Of a stretch of 64,000 nt of DNA, positions 62,709 through 64,000 are shown piece by piece. The position numbers were made by a program, and so were the translations under genes. The notes below the pieces were generated by a model. The model worked only from the letters and a program-made list of their open reading frames with translations. It searched no databases and was not told the origin of the DNA. Each line of letters starts with the position of its first letter. The stretch's first letter is position 1. This DNA comes from Allomuricauda sp. M10 (GTDB taxonomy: Bacteria > Bacteroidota > Bacteroidia > Flavobacteriales > Flavobacteriaceae): assembly GCF_020782875.1 (NCBI RefSeq), contig NZ_JAJGBN010000005.1:1-64000 (forward strand), in the 5' to 3' direction.

Positions 62709-64000
62709 GCAGTCTTCAATAAAAAGGCTTTCAGGTCTTCGTATGATTTGATCAGATGTGATTTCTTTTCCCTGCCCATTACTTTTTGGATTTGGGGTGG
62801 AATTTCAGGACTCAATCCCAAGGTGTCTTCCACAACATCCAAAAACTTTACGGGATGGGCCGTTTCCAAGAAAATACCATAGGTATTGGGATGGGTTTTT
62901 TGATATTCCTTCAAACCAAGATAGCCCACAGCTCCATGGGGGTCCATCACATATCCGGATTCTGAATGCACATGCTTCATGGCTTTCCTTGTTTCTGCAT
63001 CCGAAATGGAATAGGAAGAAAGGTTGGCGCGAAGGCTTTCCAAATTTCCTTGGTACAAATGCTGAATACGTACAAAGTTGCTCGGGTCGCCCACATCCAT
63101 GGCGTTGGAAATGGTCGCTTTGGATGGAACTGGTTCGTAAATCCCATTTTCCATGAACTTGGGTACCACATCATTTACATTGGTGGCGGCCACAAAATGT
63201 TTTACGGGCATGCCCAATTTTTGTGCGACCATGCCTGCACAGATGTTTCCAAAATTACCCGATGGTACTGAAAAAACGATTTCCTTTCCTTTGGATTTAG
63301 CCTGTTTGTAGGCAAACAAAAAGTAGAACAATTGGGGTAACCATCTAGCTACATTGATGCTGTTTGCTGAGGTGAGCTTTTTGTGGTCCGTGATCTCCGT
63401 ATCCAAAAAGGCTGTCTTCACCATGCGTTGGCAGTCGTCAAAAGTGCCGTCTACTTCCATGGCCTCAATGTTCTGGCCCAAAGTGGTCAATTGTTTTTCT
63501 TGGATATCACTGACCTTTCCGCTGGGGTAAAGGATAACCACTTTTACCCCATCCACACCCAAAAATCCATTTGCAACGGCTCCACCGGTATCTCCAGATG
63601 TGGCAACCAGAACGGTAACGTCTTGTTTTTCGCCTTGTGAAAAGAAACCCAAGCAATTGGCCATAAATCGAGCGCCTACATCTTTAAAAGCCATGGTTGG
63701 TCCGTGAAAAAGTTCCAAAGTGGCCACATTTTCTTCAACAGGGACGACTGGAAAATCAAAATCCAAGGTATTGGCGATGATTTCTTTCAAAACAGAATCG
63801 GGAATATCCGCGTTCACAAATTGATGTATGGCCTTAAAAGCGATCTCATGATTGGATAACTGTTCTATAATTTGAAAAAAATCCTTTGACAATGGAGTAA
63901 TGCTCTCAGGGAAATACAACCCTTTGTCAGGAGCGATTCCTGCAATTACGGCCTCCTTGAAAGAAGCTTGCAAATCGGGATTGTTCAGACTGTAAAATTT
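62705..64000 (-). CDS. thrC: Threonine synthase, start just beyond the window
   Basis: Frame open to the right edge; the residues KFYSLNNPDLQASFKEAVIAG at the edge are the normal second-residue start of ThrC, so only the ATG is missing. A TTG at 63973 is not the real start. The PLP lysine is in HGPTMAFKDVGARF, and VATSGDTGGAVANG binds the phosphate. It turns O-phosphohomoserine into threonine. About 431 residues visible, close to full length. Confidence 0.95.
   Translation of the reverse strand, partial: KFYSLNNPDLQASFKEAVIAGIAPDKGLYFPESITPLSKDFFQIIEQLSNHEIAFKAIHQFVNADIPDSVLKEIIANTLDFDFPVVPVEENVATLELFHGPTMAFKDVGARFMANCLGFFSQGEKQDVTVLVATSGDTGGAVANGFLGVDGVKVVILYPSGKVSDIQEKQLTTLGQNIEAMEVDGTFDDCQRMVKTAFLDTEITDHKKLTSANSINVARWLPQLFYFLFAYKQAKSKGKEIVFSVPSGNFGNICAGMVAQKLGMPVKHFVAATNVNDVVPKFMENGIYEPVPSKATISNAMDVGDPSNFVRIQHLYQGNLESLRANLSSYSISDAETRKAMKHVHSESGYVMDPHGAVGYLGLKEYQKTHPNTYGIFLETAHPVKFLDVVEDTLGLSPEIPPQIQKVMGREKKSHLIKSYEDLKAFLLKTA

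Overview
The window looks like chromosomal DNA of a marine-type Bacteroidota, most likely a Flavobacteriaceae (Muricauda/Allomuricauda-like). Reasons: recurrent TAnnTTTG -7 boxes with TTG/TTTG about 19 bp upstream (the Bacteroidota house-keeping promoter type), weak or absent Shine-Dalgarno sequences, lipoproteins with short signal peptides, and family content (DUF3822, DUF4126, GIN/DUF2807, an AroQ/XerD/Lon/S1 set) typical of that group. The genus is inferred, not shown.

Layout. 0-1 kb: end of a KDG kinase gene and KDPG aldolase (uronate/Entner-Doudoroff catabolism). 1-8 kb: dienelactone hydrolase, cyclophilin lipoprotein, NUDIX hydrolase, acyltransferase, an ECF sigma factor with a membrane partner, M20 amidohydrolase, type II NADH dehydrogenase. 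8-15 kb: outer-membrane-type small proteins, XerD, AroQ, lipoamide dehydrogenase, DUF1572, two tandem methionine sulfoxide reductases B, a collagen-like lipoprotein. 15-23 kb: glycogen branching enzyme, GH31 alpha-glucosidase, M48 lipoprotein protease, MFS transporter, YdjC deacetylase.

22.9-30.7 kb is a visibly AT-rich accessory island. It starts with a two-gene unit: a leucine-rich-repeat protein fused through an unassigned middle domain to a PtuA-like ABC-type ATPase, followed one base later by an HNH nuclease (PtuB-like). This is a Septu-like anti-phage candidate with an unusual LRR sensor-like front end. It is followed by five single-gene units (helical hypothetical, small hypothetical, membrane protein, DUF1398, serine-hydrolase lipoprotein), all on the + strand and separated by 92-161-bp inverted-repeat elements. 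These elements share an attC-like plan (R''-3 nt-L''...L'-6 nt-R'). In several units the first bases are the reverse complement of the unit's own end, as expected for integron-type gene cassettes. A sixth copy with its own gene lies at 37.16-37.87 kb in the opposite orientation. No integrase lies beside them.

30.7-38.5 kb: an ECF sigma/anti-sigma operon with two repetitive beta-type surface proteins, Lon with a possible sigma-54 promoter, Cmk, the extra cassette, and a BON-LysM protein. 38.6-50.5 kb: ribosomal protein S1, PyrR-PyrB, a STAS-like small protein, RNase Z, PdxH, the SixA-PPK1-Ppx polyphosphate group, MiaE and DnaX. RNase P RNA lies at 50.56-50.87 kb. 50.9-64 kb: RsmD/DUF3822 operon, a RecD-like helicase, DUF4126, a KdsB-HAD-KdnB-like lipid A/Kdo group, an acyltransferase, YebC, an SDR enzyme, GcvT, an exported aminopeptidase P and the start-less end of threonine synthase.

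No tRNA, rRNA, CRISPR array or insertion sequence was seen. Functions are from sequence motifs read by eye; no database search was run.
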